This document shows, piece by piece, positions 1 through 8,430 of a DNA stretch of 64,000 bases. The notes below the pieces were generated by a model. The model searched no databases, had not been told where the DNA came from, and worked only from the letters and a program-made list of their open reading frames with translations. The first letter of the stretch is position 1. Every line of letters begins with the position of its first letter. The DNA comes from Marinobacter aromaticivorans (GTDB taxonomy: Bacteria; Pseudomonadota; Gammaproteobacteria; Pseudomonadales; Oleiphilaceae), in assembly GCF_002806975.1 (NCBI RefSeq), contig NZ_NIHD01000008.1, positions 124,001-188,000 of the forward strand, given 5' to 3'. Both the position numbers and the translations under genes were made by a program.

Positions 1-2
1 TG

Positions 3-947
3 CAACTGCTGAAGAAAAACGCCGGGCAGCCAGGCCATGTGGAAAGCGGTTTTGTCACCGTAGAGGGTCGCGAACATCTCGCCGGGGTGGCTTTTCTGCC
101 GGCCATCGGCTGGTTTGAAATCACCCTGCTGGACCTGAACACACTGTTACCCCAAAGCTATCTGTGGCCTCTGGTGGCGGTCTTTATCGCTAGCCTGCTG
201 ATCACCCTGATTGTGTTTCACCTCATTATCCAGTCGCGCATCGTCAAACCCATTATGGGGCTGGAAGAAGCGGTGGAAAAGGTTCGCAGCGGCAGCTTTG
301 CACTGCCCCGGCTGGACAAGCCTGATAATGAGATTGGCCGGCTCGCCGATCATTTCGAAAAAATGACCGACAGCCTGCGACACTCCACGCAGGAACTGGA
401 AAACAAGGTTGCCCAGCGCACCGACGAGCTGCACCGGCTGGCACGCATCGATCCGCTCACCGGCCTCAGAAACCGCCGCGGCCTGGACGAACTGCTGCTG
501 GAAGAAATCGAGCGTGCGGCCCGTCAGGGCACGGGTTTCGGCGTTATCTGGCTGGACATTGACCATTTCAAATCCATCAATGACCAGCTTGGCCATCAGG
601 CCGGCGACGAAATACTCTGTCGCGTGGCTCTGTGGCTAAAAGCCAGCGTTCGCCCTTACGACCACCCAGGGCGCTGGGGCGGCGATGAGTTTGTAATACT
701 GCTCTCACCCTGCAGCCCGACCACGCTTGAACAGATCGCCACCCGCATGCGGGAGACCGTGGAGCAGGAGAGCCGCAAAACAGGCACCCCCGTAACAATC
801 AGCATAGGTGGCTATTTCTCGGAGCCCGGAGACGACAGCGACACCATTTTACGGAACGCCGATCAGGCGCTGTACCGCGCCAAGAGTCAGGGTCGCAACC
901 GTGTTTGCATCAATGGCCCCGAAGCGATCGAAACGAACCGGGTGTAA
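3..947 (+). CDS. Membrane-bound diguanylate cyclase (HAMP-GGDEF), 5' end outside window
   Basis: The reading frame is open from the first bases of the window, so the N-terminus is missing; GTG 39 is an internal codon, not the start. What is visible is the tail of a periplasmic sensor domain, one membrane helix (around VFIASLLITLIVF), a HAMP-like linker, a short coiled coil and a GGDEF domain. The active-site motif RWGGDEF is intact and an RPYD inhibitory-site motif lies exactly five residues before it. An active, feedback-inhibited c-di-GMP synthase is therefore expected (family knowledge). The signal it senses cannot be told, because most of the sensor is outside the window. Confidence 0.9.
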   Translation, partial: QLLKKNAGQPGHVESGFVTVEGREHLAGVAFLPAIGWFEITLLDLNTLLPQSYLWPLVAVFIASLLITLIVFHLIIQSRIVKPIMGLEEAVEKVRSGSFALPRLDKPDNEIGRLADHFEKMTDSLRHSTQELENKVAQRTDELHRLARIDPLTGLRNRRGLDELLLEEIERAARQGTGFGVIWLDIDHFKSINDQLGHQAGDEILCRVALWLKASVRPYDHPGRWGGDEFVILLSPCSPTTLEQIATRMRETVEQESRKTGTPVTISIGGYFSEPGDDSDTILRNADQALYRAKSQGRNRVCINGPEAIETNRV

Positions 948-952
948 CAGGT

Positions 953-981
953 CTGACTCATACCGCCATAACCGTTATACT
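953..981 (+). promoter_or_regulatory. Candidate sigma70 promoter of rnb
   Basis: A -35-like CTGACT (953-958) and a -10-like TATACT (976-981) are separated by 17 bases and lie 38 bases before the rnb start codon. Spacing is ideal and each hexamer differs from consensus by one or two bases. This is a prediction from motif only. Confidence 0.5.
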
Positions 982-1018
982 CCGCCCCATCATTCATTTT
1001 TTTCAGCCAGGTTAATCC

Positions 1019-3034
1019 ATGCTCAATGCCGACGCTCTCAACCAGTTGCGCCAGCTAAAGTCTGACTTAGAGGAAAGCAAAGTTGTTTTCCCCGGGACGG
1101 TTAAAGCCACCAACGGCCGCTTCGGATTCGTCGCACTGGATGAAGGGCGGGATCTGTTCCTGCCACCGGAAGAAATGCAGAAAGTGCTCCCGGGTGACAG
1201 AGTGAACGTCACCGAGCAGGAAGTGGAAAAGGGCAAAACCCAGGGTGTCGTCGACGAGCTTCTTGAAACCCGGCTGAGCACCTTTGTCGGGCACTATCTG
1301 GTGAAAGGCAAGGGGCACTTTGTGGTGCCGGAAACGCCGGGCATCAACCGCTGGATTTTCATTCCGCCGAAAGAGCGCATGAATGCGCAACCGGATGATT
1401 ACCTGTATTGCTGCATGCACAGGCACCCGATCAAAGACGGCAAGGGCCAGGCAAAGGTTCTGCGGGTTATCGGCAAAGCCGGCGATCCGGGAATTGAACG
1501 CGCCCTGACGCTGGCGATGTTTGATCTGGCAGACACCTGGCCGGCACCCGTTGTGGAACAGGCGGACAGCCTGGACGAGTCAGCCATTGAAGCCCTCGAA
1601 GCCGGTCGGGAAGACCGCACCGACCGTGCCTATGTCACCATCGACAGCCCTGCCACCCAGGACATGGACGATGCCCTGCTGGCCGAGCCCAATGCCACCG
1701 GCTGGGTGTTATCCATTGCCATTGCCGACCCGTCTGCTGTGATTGGCCCTGAGAGTGCCGCTGAGCTGGAAGCCTTCAGGCGCGCAACCGCCATTTACTT
1801 CCCGGGCGAGCCTCTGCCCATGCTGCCCGACACCATCAGCACGCGCCTGTGCTCGCTGATGCCCGATGTGAAGCGGCTCGCCCTGGTCTGCGATCTGCAG
1901 GTGAATAACGACGGCAGCCTGGGCGATTACAGCTTCCATGAGGCGGTCATCCGTTCCCGGGGCAAGCTCAGTTACGATCTGGTCTCTAACCTGATTGAAG
2001 GGCGGGAAGACGAAGACATCAAGGCCCTGCCGGAATCCGTATGCAACAGCCTGGATCAGCTCCACCAGGCGGCAACGGCCCTGCGAAAATGGCGCAGTGA
2101 ACACGCGCTGCTGAGCGGTGACCGGCCCGAATTCCGCCTGCGACTGGATGAAAACAGGCGCATTCGCAGCATCGAGCCTTCGGTACAGAACGAGGCACAC
2201 CGCCTGGTGGAGGAGTGCATGATTGCGGCTAACCGCTGCGCTGCGGATTTTCTGGCCCGGCAGCCGTCCGGCCTGTTTATCCAGCATCCCGGGCTCCGGG
2301 ACGACCGCGCCGACAACATTCGGGCGCTGATTGAAGGCTATGCGCCGCACCTGGCGGATATTGATGCAGCCAGCCCGGAAGGGTTCAAGGCGCTGATGAA
2401 GCAAACATCGGAACTGCAGGCGGAAGTACCGGTGAAAGCCATCCTCTCCCGCCAGCTGGCCCGGGCGGAACTGGCATTTACCGCTGCGCCGCACCAGGGC
2501 ATGGGACTCAACGCCTACACCACGTTTACCTCACCCCTGCGCAAATACTCGGACCTGTACGTTCACCGGGTGATCAAGGCTGCGCTCTGGGATACCCCCA
2601 TGAAGGCACTGGGCAACGATGAACTGCTGATGCTGCAAAACACCCAGTTCAAAGCCCGGCAGGCGGCCAACAGTCTGGAAACCTGGCTCAAAAGCGAGTT
2701 TGCCAAATCCCTGGGTGAAGAACCCATGGACGGCGTGATCAGCCGCACCATACCCGCTGGTTTCTTCGTGCGCCTGGAAGCCAACGGGCTGGAAGGCTTT
2801 GTCAGCTGCAAGGATCTCAACGGCAAGTACAGCTTTGACCCGATTACCCTGCGCCTGATTCACAATAAGAATGGCCGTATCTTCCAGCTCGAACAGGCGG
2901 TTAAAGTGCGCTTTGCCGGGGTGGAAGAAGAGCGGCGGCAGATCAACTTCAAGCTGGTTGCAGCTGAGGAAGTGGTAAAGGCAAAGGAGAATGCAGAAGG
3001 GAACGCCAAGGCAAGCGACGACAGCAAACGCTGA
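1019..3034 (+). CDS. rnb: Exoribonuclease II (RNase II/VacB family)
   Basis: 671 residues, close to the usual 640-670 of RNase II. It degrades single-stranded RNA processively 3' to 5' in the cytoplasm. Order of domains: N-terminal cold-shock/OB folds, the RNB catalytic domain from about residue 200, and a C-terminal S1 domain (DGVISRTIPAGFFVRL). The RNB metal site TQDMDDAL is intact and the conserved SPLRKYSDL segment near the catalytic arginine is present. The tail is lysine/alanine rich. The gene stands alone after the diguanylate cyclase with its own candidate promoter, and converges on the acyltransferase gene with only 14 bases between stops. RNase R is less likely given the length. Confidence 0.93.
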   Translation: MLNADALNQLRQLKSDLEESKVVFPGTVKATNGRFGFVALDEGRDLFLPPEEMQKVLPGDRVNVTEQEVEKGKTQGVVDELLETRLSTFVGHYLVKGKGHFVVPETPGINRWIFIPPKERMNAQPDDYLYCCMHRHPIKDGKGQAKVLRVIGKAGDPGIERALTLAMFDLADTWPAPVVEQADSLDESAIEALEAGREDRTDRAYVTIDSPATQDMDDALLAEPNATGWVLSIAIADPSAVIGPESAAELEAFRRATAIYFPGEPLPMLPDTISTRLCSLMPDVKRLALVCDLQVNNDGSLGDYSFHEAVIRSRGKLSYDLVSNLIEGREDEDIKALPESVCNSLDQLHQAATALRKWRSEHALLSGDRPEFRLRLDENRRIRSIEPSVQNEAHRLVEECMIAANRCAADFLARQPSGLFIQHPGLRDDRADNIRALIEGYAPHLADIDAASPEGFKALMKQTSELQAEVPVKAILSRQLARAELAFTAAPHQGMGLNAYTTFTSPLRKYSDLYVHRVIKAALWDTPMKALGNDELLMLQNTQFKARQAANSLETWLKSEFAKSLGEEPMDGVISRTIPAGFFVRLEANGLEGFVSCKDLNGKYSFDPITLRLIHNKNGRIFQLEQAVKVRFAGVEEERRQINFKLVAAEEVVKAKENAEGNAKASDDSKR

Positions 3035-3048
3035 CGCCGCCCCTAAAT

Positions 3049-3945
3049 TTACTCTGGGCGGAGCATTTTCTCCAGACGGGCATCCTTGGCCCGCCACTGC
3101 TCCGCCAGCCAGTTCTTCACGTTGCGCCGGTGTTCGGCATCGGTTGCGTAATCCCGCCCTTTCAGATGCTCGGGTATGGTCACGGTGTGGATTTCCATTT
3201 TCACCTCACTGACCCGGCCGCAAATGAAGTCCCAGAATGAAGGCGCACCGCCCGGATAGGCAATGGTTACGTCAACCAGGGTCTGTATCGAATCACCCAT
3301 GGCGTCCAGTACGAATGCGGCGCCGCCCGCTTTTGGCGTAAGCAAATGGGTATAAGGCGATTTCTGCTTGTCGTGCTTGGCCCGGGTAAACCGCGTGCCT
3401 TCCACAAAATTCATCACGCTCACCGGCGTATAACGAAACTTCTCGCAGGCGCGGCGGGTGGCTTTCAGGTCTTCCCCCCGCTTCTCCGGGTGCCGGACCA
3501 GATACTCCCGGCTGTAACGCTTCATGAAGGGGAAATCCAGGCCCCACCAGGCAAGCCCGATAACCGGTACCCAGATAAGCTGCTGCTTCAAAAAGAACTT
3601 CAGGAAAGGTGCGCGGCGATTGAACACCCGCTGCATGGCAAAAATATCCACCCAGCTCTGGTGGTTACTGAGCACCAGATACCAACTCTCCCGGCGCAGG
3701 TTTTCTGCACCGGTGACATGCCATTTTGTGTTGTGGGTCAGCTTCATCCAGCCGGTGTTGCACGCCACCCAGGATTCCGATATCCAGATAATGATCCGGG
3801 TGCACAGAACCCGGAAACCCTTGTGGGGGATAATGAGTTTCAGCAGCGCCGGAATATAGAGCAACAGACACCAGAACAGTGTGTTGATTGCCAGCAAGAT
3901 GGAATTGAGAATGCCGATAACGGGGGCCGGTAGAAAGCTGAGCAT
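3049..3945 (-). CDS. YihG-like 1-acyl-sn-glycerol-3-phosphate acyltransferase
   Basis: About 298 residues counted from the methionine that opens MLSFLPAPV; an upstream in-frame ATG at 4002 would add 19 residues of unlikely character. An N-terminal hydrophobic stretch anchors it to the inner membrane. The acyltransferase signature NHQSWVD (HX4D) and the block FVEGTRFTRAKH are both present, along with LDFPFMKRYSREYL, which strongly resembles Escherichia coli YihG. The expected reaction is transfer of an acyl group to lysophosphatidic acid in phospholipid synthesis (family knowledge). It is transcribed convergently with rnb. Confidence 0.88.
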   Translation of the reverse strand: MLSFLPAPVIGILNSILLAINTLFWCLLLYIPALLKLIIPHKGFRVLCTRIIIWISESWVACNTGWMKLTHNTKWHVTGAENLRRESWYLVLSNHQSWVDIFAMQRVFNRRAPFLKFFLKQQLIWVPVIGLAWWGLDFPFMKRYSREYLVRHPEKRGEDLKATRRACEKFRYTPVSVMNFVEGTRFTRAKHDKQKSPYTHLLTPKAGGAAFVLDAMGDSIQTLVDVTIAYPGGAPSFWDFICGRVSEVKMEIHTVTIPEHLKGRDYATDAEHRRNVKNWLAEQWRAKDARLEKMLRPE

Positions 3946-4114
3946 AGGGTTCCTGTTGTGATTATTGAGCCAGTGGGGAGCAATCATACCAATCGCCGTC
4001 AACTATGGGCAGTGGCTGATTGTGACCGGATTGCCAACCGAAAGTGACAGCTCTGCCATGGCGCAGACCGGCGTTACAGGATAGCCTCACTTTATTTACC
4101 CATGGACGTTTTCA

Positions 4115-5266
4115 ATGCCCGATCTTATCAAAGCCGCCACCGAAAAAGCCGCCGGGCTGGCGCGGCAGACTACCCTGTATGCCGGCAATGCCTTTGACCG
4201 TGTATTCCGCGCCGCCAGTCTGGTGCAGGCAGGGCAAACGCCTTTTGAAACCCTGCATACCGATGGCCTGGTCAGCCTGCGTTATTACCCGCCACTGCAG
4301 GAAGATTTTATCGAACTGGATGGCATTACCATTCCGGTTGAGCGCCACAGCCATAAAACCCCGGTGGTGATTGTGCCGCCGCTGGCGGTAAACATGCTCA
4401 TTTACGATCTTTTCCCCCAGCGCAGCCTGGTACGGTTTCTGCGCGCCAAGGGCTTTGAGGTGTACCTCATTGACTGGGGTACGCCAACCCGGGCCCACAG
4501 CCACTACAACCTGCACACCTACGTGGCCGAGCTCCTGCCCGCCTCGCTGAACCGGGTACGCGAACACAGTGGCCAGCAGGAACTGTCGCTGCACGGCTGG
4601 AGCATGGGTGGCATGTTCACCCTGTTCTATTCGGCCCTGAGCAAAGACCAGCATGTGCGTAATGCCATCGTACTGGGCGCACCTATCGACAGTCATGCCT
4701 CCGGCATTCTCGGCCTGTTGAATCAGCGCCTGGCGGACGTTGCCGACTCCATTCGCAAGCGCACCGGATTTCGCATACACGACCTTCGGCCCCACTGGTT
4801 TCACAGCCCGGGCTGGGCCAACACCATTGGCTTCAAGCTCACCAACCCGGTCGGCAGCATTATGGGTTACTGGGAACTGATTATCCGGCTGGGAGACCGG
4901 GAGTTTGTGACCAGCCATGCCACCACATCCGCCTTTCTTGACCGCATGGTGGCCTATCCCGGCGGTGTCGTTCAGGACACAGTGGTTCGCATCTGGATCG
5001 ATAACCAGTTGTCCCGGGGCACCGTGCAGATTGGTGACGATGAGGCACAACTGGCCAACGTAAACGCCAACCTGTTTGCGGTCGCCGGCAGCGAGGACAC
5101 CATGGTCACGCCTGCGGCAGCAAAACGGCTGATGGACCACGTCAGCTCGCCGGACAAGACTTTTCGCGTTACCCGGGGCGGTCACATGGGCATTCTGGCC
5201 GGCAGCAAGGCACCCAGGGAAAGCTGGCTGGAGATTGCGGAGTGGCTGGCTCAGCGATCGGATTAA
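4115..5266 (+). CDS. PhaC-like alpha/beta hydrolase with serine nucleophile
   Basis: 383 residues. The fold and spacing follow polyhydroxyalkanoate synthases of the short (class III-like) type: VYLIDWGTPTRAH, a nucleophile elbow GWSMGG near residue 165, an acid-bearing GSEDTMVTP and a histidine in GGHMGIL. True PHA synthases carry cysteine in the elbow (GxCxG); here it is serine, as in lipases and depolymerases. The product is therefore better called a PhaC-related hydrolase, possibly acting on polyester or acyl esters, than a synthase. No phasin, phaA or phaB gene lies nearby. A LysR gene follows 48 bases downstream on the same strand. Confidence 0.75.
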   Translation: MPDLIKAATEKAAGLARQTTLYAGNAFDRVFRAASLVQAGQTPFETLHTDGLVSLRYYPPLQEDFIELDGITIPVERHSHKTPVVIVPPLAVNMLIYDLFPQRSLVRFLRAKGFEVYLIDWGTPTRAHSHYNLHTYVAELLPASLNRVREHSGQQELSLHGWSMGGMFTLFYSALSKDQHVRNAIVLGAPIDSHASGILGLLNQRLADVADSIRKRTGFRIHDLRPHWFHSPGWANTIGFKLTNPVGSIMGYWELIIRLGDREFVTSHATTSAFLDRMVAYPGGVVQDTVVRIWIDNQLSRGTVQIGDDEAQLANVNANLFAVAGSEDTMVTPAAAKRLMDHVSSPDKTFRVTRGGHMGILAGSKAPRESWLEIAEWLAQRSD

Positions 5267-5314
5267 TCGTGCTCCCGGTACCGGGAATGGCGGTTGTGGA
5301 TTACACTGCTATCC

Positions 5315-6226
5315 ATGAACCTTATTGATACATTCAATCTTGATATCCGCGCGCTCCAAACCTTTGTTGCCGTTCTGGACGAAGGCAGTGTTTCCCGCGC
5401 AGCGGTCAAACTGGGAGTCAGCCAGTCGGCAGTCAGCCACACTCTGGACCGCCTGCGTAACGCCCTGGGCGACCCCCTGTTCGTCAAATCCGGGCGTGGT
5501 ATCGCACCCACGCGCTATGCTGTGCAGGCAGGCCCTCACGTTCGCCAGATTCTCGACGACATGCACTCCCTGGCCTCCGGCCCCCCCTTCACACCGGAAA
5601 CCACCGAGTTCACCTTCACCGTTGCCGCCAACGACTACGAGCGGGATCTGCTCCTGCCTCCGTTAATGCAGCGCCTGCGACAACAGGCACCGGGCATCAT
5701 GCTGCAGGTAATTGCATCCGGCATACCCAGTGCTGACATGCTGCGCAAGGACATCTGCGACCTGATCATCTCGCCCCACGCCCCGGAAGCCACCGACATC
5801 ATGCAAAGAGGCCTGATGGACGACCGCATGGTGGTGTTCTACGACCCGCAAAAACGCGAAGCGCCAGAGAGCGTGACCGATTACCTGAAGGCCGATCACA
5901 TTGCCCTGGTCTTCGGCAGTGGCGAGAAGCCCGCCCTCGAAGCCAGTCTTTCTGCCCGCGGACTGACCCGCCGCAACCTTGTCACAGTTTCCAATTTCTC
6001 CGGCCTGCCGGAATTTCTTCGGGGCAGCGACATGCTGGCAACCGCGCCTGAGCTGATGAGCAAACACTTACTCCGGGATTTTGCATGGGCACCCTTACCC
6101 TTCAGCTACAAGCCATTTACCCTGCTGATGGTCTGGCACCGCCGTAACCAGAACGACGCGGCCCACCGTTGGTTACGAAACCAGGTAAACGCTGTCGCCG
6201 CCACCATGAATGGCCTGAACGGGTAA
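5315..6226 (+). CDS. LysR-family transcriptional regulator
   Basis: 303 residues from ATG 5315; a GTG at 5294 would add seven residues. The N-terminal winged helix-turn-helix is clear (LQTFVAVLDEGSVSRAAVKLGVSQSAVSHTLDRLR, shown here only to locate residues about 10-45), followed by LGDPLFVKSGRG and a periplasmic-binding-like effector domain. The effector cannot be predicted. It may control the downstream MFS exporter, because an inverted repeat sits between the two genes. Confidence 0.88.
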   Translation: MNLIDTFNLDIRALQTFVAVLDEGSVSRAAVKLGVSQSAVSHTLDRLRNALGDPLFVKSGRGIAPTRYAVQAGPHVRQILDDMHSLASGPPFTPETTEFTFTVAANDYERDLLLPPLMQRLRQQAPGIMLQVIASGIPSADMLRKDICDLIISPHAPEATDIMQRGLMDDRMVVFYDPQKREAPESVTDYLKADHIALVFGSGEKPALEASLSARGLTRRNLVTVSNFSGLPEFLRGSDMLATAPELMSKHLLRDFAWAPLPFSYKPFTLLMVWHRRNQNDAAHRWLRNQVNAVAATMNGLNG

Positions 6227-6238
6227 CCTATCAATTTT

Positions 6239-6257
6239 GCTCATATATCCTATGAGC
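6239..6257. promoter_or_regulatory. Inverted repeat before the MFS exporter (possible operator)
   Basis: GCTCATA (6239-6245) and TATGAGC (6251-6257) form a perfect 7-bp inverted repeat with a 5-base spacer. It contains a T-N11-A pattern, as in LysR boxes. It lies 13 bases after the LysR stop and 76 bases before the exporter start. A weak terminator is an alternative; no T-run follows directly. Confidence 0.35.
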
Positions 6258-6333
6258 AGCACCCCTGTTATTTTTTAGCAAGGTACCTCCTAGAATCCAC
6301 ACCTGCCTCCCTCAATGTTTGTATGGACGATAA

Positions 6334-7554
6334 ATGCTTGCACTAACCAGTATATGGACAACCATACTGCTCGCCGCCGCCGTCGCGCTGGGGCCGCTGG
6401 CCACCGATATGTATTTGCCGGCACTGCCGCAAATCGGCAGCGATTTCGGCACTGGCACCAGCCAGGTTCAGCTTACCCTGAGCCTGTACATGTTGGGCTT
6501 TGCCATAGCACAGCTGGTGTGTGGCCCCCTGGCTGACCGTTTTGGCCGCAAACCCATCATGATTGGCGGCTTTGTCCTCTTTGCCATTGCCAGCGTTGGC
6601 TGTGCCCTTGCCAGCAACATCGAGACCCTGATTCTGTGCCGCTTTTTGCAGGCGCTGGGTGGTTCCGCCGGGCCGGTGCTGGGTCGGGCGTCCATCCGGG
6701 ATATCTATACCCCCCGCGAAGCCGCAAAAATCATGGCACTGCTTGCCAGCATCATGGCGCTGGCGCCCGCAATTGCACCGACACTCGGCGGTTTAATGGT
6801 GGCCGGCCTGGGCTGGCACTCCATCTTCCTCGCACTGGGCGGCTACGCCCTGATCATGGCCGTGGTGGTCGCCTTTGGCATCCCCGAGCCCATGCGACCA
6901 GAGTATCGCCAACCTCTCAGACTCTGCAGCCTGTTGCGGAACTATCGCGCCATAGGCACCGATATCAGTTTCCTTGGCTACACCCTGACCAACGCCCTGA
7001 TATTCTCCGGCCTGTTTGCGTTTCTTTCCGGCTCATCATTCGTGCTGATCGACTTCCTCAACATACCACCGCAGCAGTTCGGCCTGTATTTCGCCGGAAG
7101 CGTGGTCGGTTATATCATCGGCAATGTTGCAGCAATCCGACTTGGCAGCCGGCTGTTGCCGGACCAGATTCTCGTGCGCGGCCTGCTGATTGCCGTGGCT
7201 GCCGGCAGCCTGATGGCGGCCCTAGCGCTGGCAGAGGTCTTCAGTGTGTGGGCCGTCATACTGCCCCAGGCCTTGTTTATGGCGGGCACCGGCATGGTTA
7301 TGCCGCAAACCATGGCAGGCGCCATGGCCAACTTCCCGCGCATGGCGGGATCAGCGTCAGCGCTCTTTGGTTTTGCCCAGATGGCCATTGCTGCGGGCGC
7401 CGGCATGCTGGTGGGTCATCTGCACAACGGCACCTCGCTGGTAATGGCGGCCATCATCGCCGTTTGCGCTGTTGCGGCCCTGGCCAGCTACCTGCTGCTG
7501 GTCCAGCGCCACCCTGCTCCCGGCTTCGAACCCCAGGTGGCATCCAGTCGATAA
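6334..7554 (+). CDS. Bcr/CflA-type MFS drug exporter
   Basis: 406 residues with about twelve hydrophobic segments, the usual size for this family. The N-terminus (LGPLATDMYLPALP) and motif A between helices 2 and 3 (GPLADRFGRKP) are typical of Bcr/CflA/Tcr proton-driven exporters in the inner membrane, which expel antibiotics or small metabolites (family knowledge). The second half contains MPQTMAGAMANFP, also typical. The substrate is unknown. The gene follows a LysR gene on the same strand, with an inverted repeat in the gap. Confidence 0.88.
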   Translation: MLALTSIWTTILLAAAVALGPLATDMYLPALPQIGSDFGTGTSQVQLTLSLYMLGFAIAQLVCGPLADRFGRKPIMIGGFVLFAIASVGCALASNIETLILCRFLQALGGSAGPVLGRASIRDIYTPREAAKIMALLASIMALAPAIAPTLGGLMVAGLGWHSIFLALGGYALIMAVVVAFGIPEPMRPEYRQPLRLCSLLRNYRAIGTDISFLGYTLTNALIFSGLFAFLSGSSFVLIDFLNIPPQQFGLYFAGSVVGYIIGNVAAIRLGSRLLPDQILVRGLLIAVAAGSLMAALALAEVFSVWAVILPQALFMAGTGMVMPQTMAGAMANFPRMAGSASALFGFAQMAIAAGAGMLVGHLHNGTSLVMAAIIAVCAVAALASYLLLVQRHPAPGFEPQVASSR

Positions 7555-7673
7555 TCTCCCTGAAATTGCCTGAAGGGATGCAAACTCATCCAAAATGAAC
7601 TAAACAGAGTAAGCTGTTTCTGAACCTATACGGACAGCGTCTGACAGCATCCGTAACATCAAAGGAGTAATTC

Positions 7674-8171
7674 ATGAGCACAGTCACTCTCGACGGCAAC
7701 CCCATTGAACTGAGCGGCAAGTTTCCCCAGAACGGCGAAACCGCGCAGCCTTTCACCCTCACCAACAGCGCGCTGGAAGAGGTAAAGCTCGATAACTGGG
7801 CCGGCAAGCGCAAAATCCTTAACATCATCCCCAGCATCGACACCGGTGTATGCGCAGCTTCTACGCGCAAATTCAACGAAAAAGCCGGCTCCCTGGAGAA
7901 CACCGTGGTGCTTGTTGTGTCCGCCGACCTGCCCTTCGCGGCATCCCGTTTCTGCGGCGCGGAAGGCCTGAAAAACGTCATTACGCTTTCCACCTTCCGG
8001 AACTACAGCTTCCAGCAGGATTACGGCGTAGCCATTCAGGACGGCCCGCTGGCGGGACTCTGCGCCCGCGCCGTGGTGGTGCTGGATGAAAACAACAAGG
8101 TTATCCACAGCCAACTGGTCAGCGAAATCCACGATGAGCCCGACTACGACGCGGCGCTGACGGTTCTTTAA
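7674..8171 (+). CDS. tpx: Thiol peroxidase, atypical 2-Cys peroxiredoxin
   Basis: 165 residues. It reduces hydrogen and alkyl peroxides using thioredoxin. The peroxidatic cysteine is residue 60 in PSIDTGVC, and the resolving cysteine is residue 94 in SRFCGAEG, the pair that forms the intramolecular disulfide in Tpx enzymes. A strong ribosome-binding site (AAAGGAG) stands 8 bases before ATG 7674. It is probably a single-gene unit; a large hairpin element lies downstream. Confidence 0.96.
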   Translation: MSTVTLDGNPIELSGKFPQNGETAQPFTLTNSALEEVKLDNWAGKRKILNIIPSIDTGVCAASTRKFNEKAGSLENTVVLVVSADLPFAASRFCGAEGLKNVITLSTFRNYSFQQDYGVAIQDGPLAGLCARAVVVLDENNKVIHSQLVSEIHDEPDYDAALTVL

Positions 8172-8246
8172 CCTCAATACTCCGCCGGGCTGATTCATGC
8201 CTGGGCGAACGAGGTTAGAGAGCTTGAGGTTATATCCCAGGACGGG

Positions 8247-8357
8247 GCCTACCGGGCGGGGGCACCTTCGCAGACTGTGCATTGCCAGGGATGGCAATGC
8301 CAAGCCCCCATGGACGGGTTCACGGCGTGTCTGCGAAGGTGCCCCCGCCCGGTAGGC
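8247..8357. repeat. Long-stem hairpin element, copy 1
   Basis: Two 29-base arms (8247-8275 and 8329-8357) are perfectly complementary and enclose a 53-base loop. The loop contains a small inner stem GCC-AGGGAT-GGC extended by ATT/AAT pairs, then GCCAAGC, GGACG and TTCAC. A second copy with different but still pairing arms lies at 25834-25944. The element lies between tpx and the MATE gene and codes for nothing obvious. It could act as a terminator, an RNA structure or a small mobile hairpin; the sequence does not decide. Confidence 0.85.
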
Positions 8358-8430
8358 TAACTCCAAAATCCAAAAACAAACCTGCTAAACTCCACCACCC
8401 AAACCCCAACCAAGGCAATACACCGACGCC

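Noticed and set aside
4112..5185. Open frame of 357 codons opposite the PhaC-like gene
   Set aside because: Antisense frame effect of GC-rich codons; no family features.
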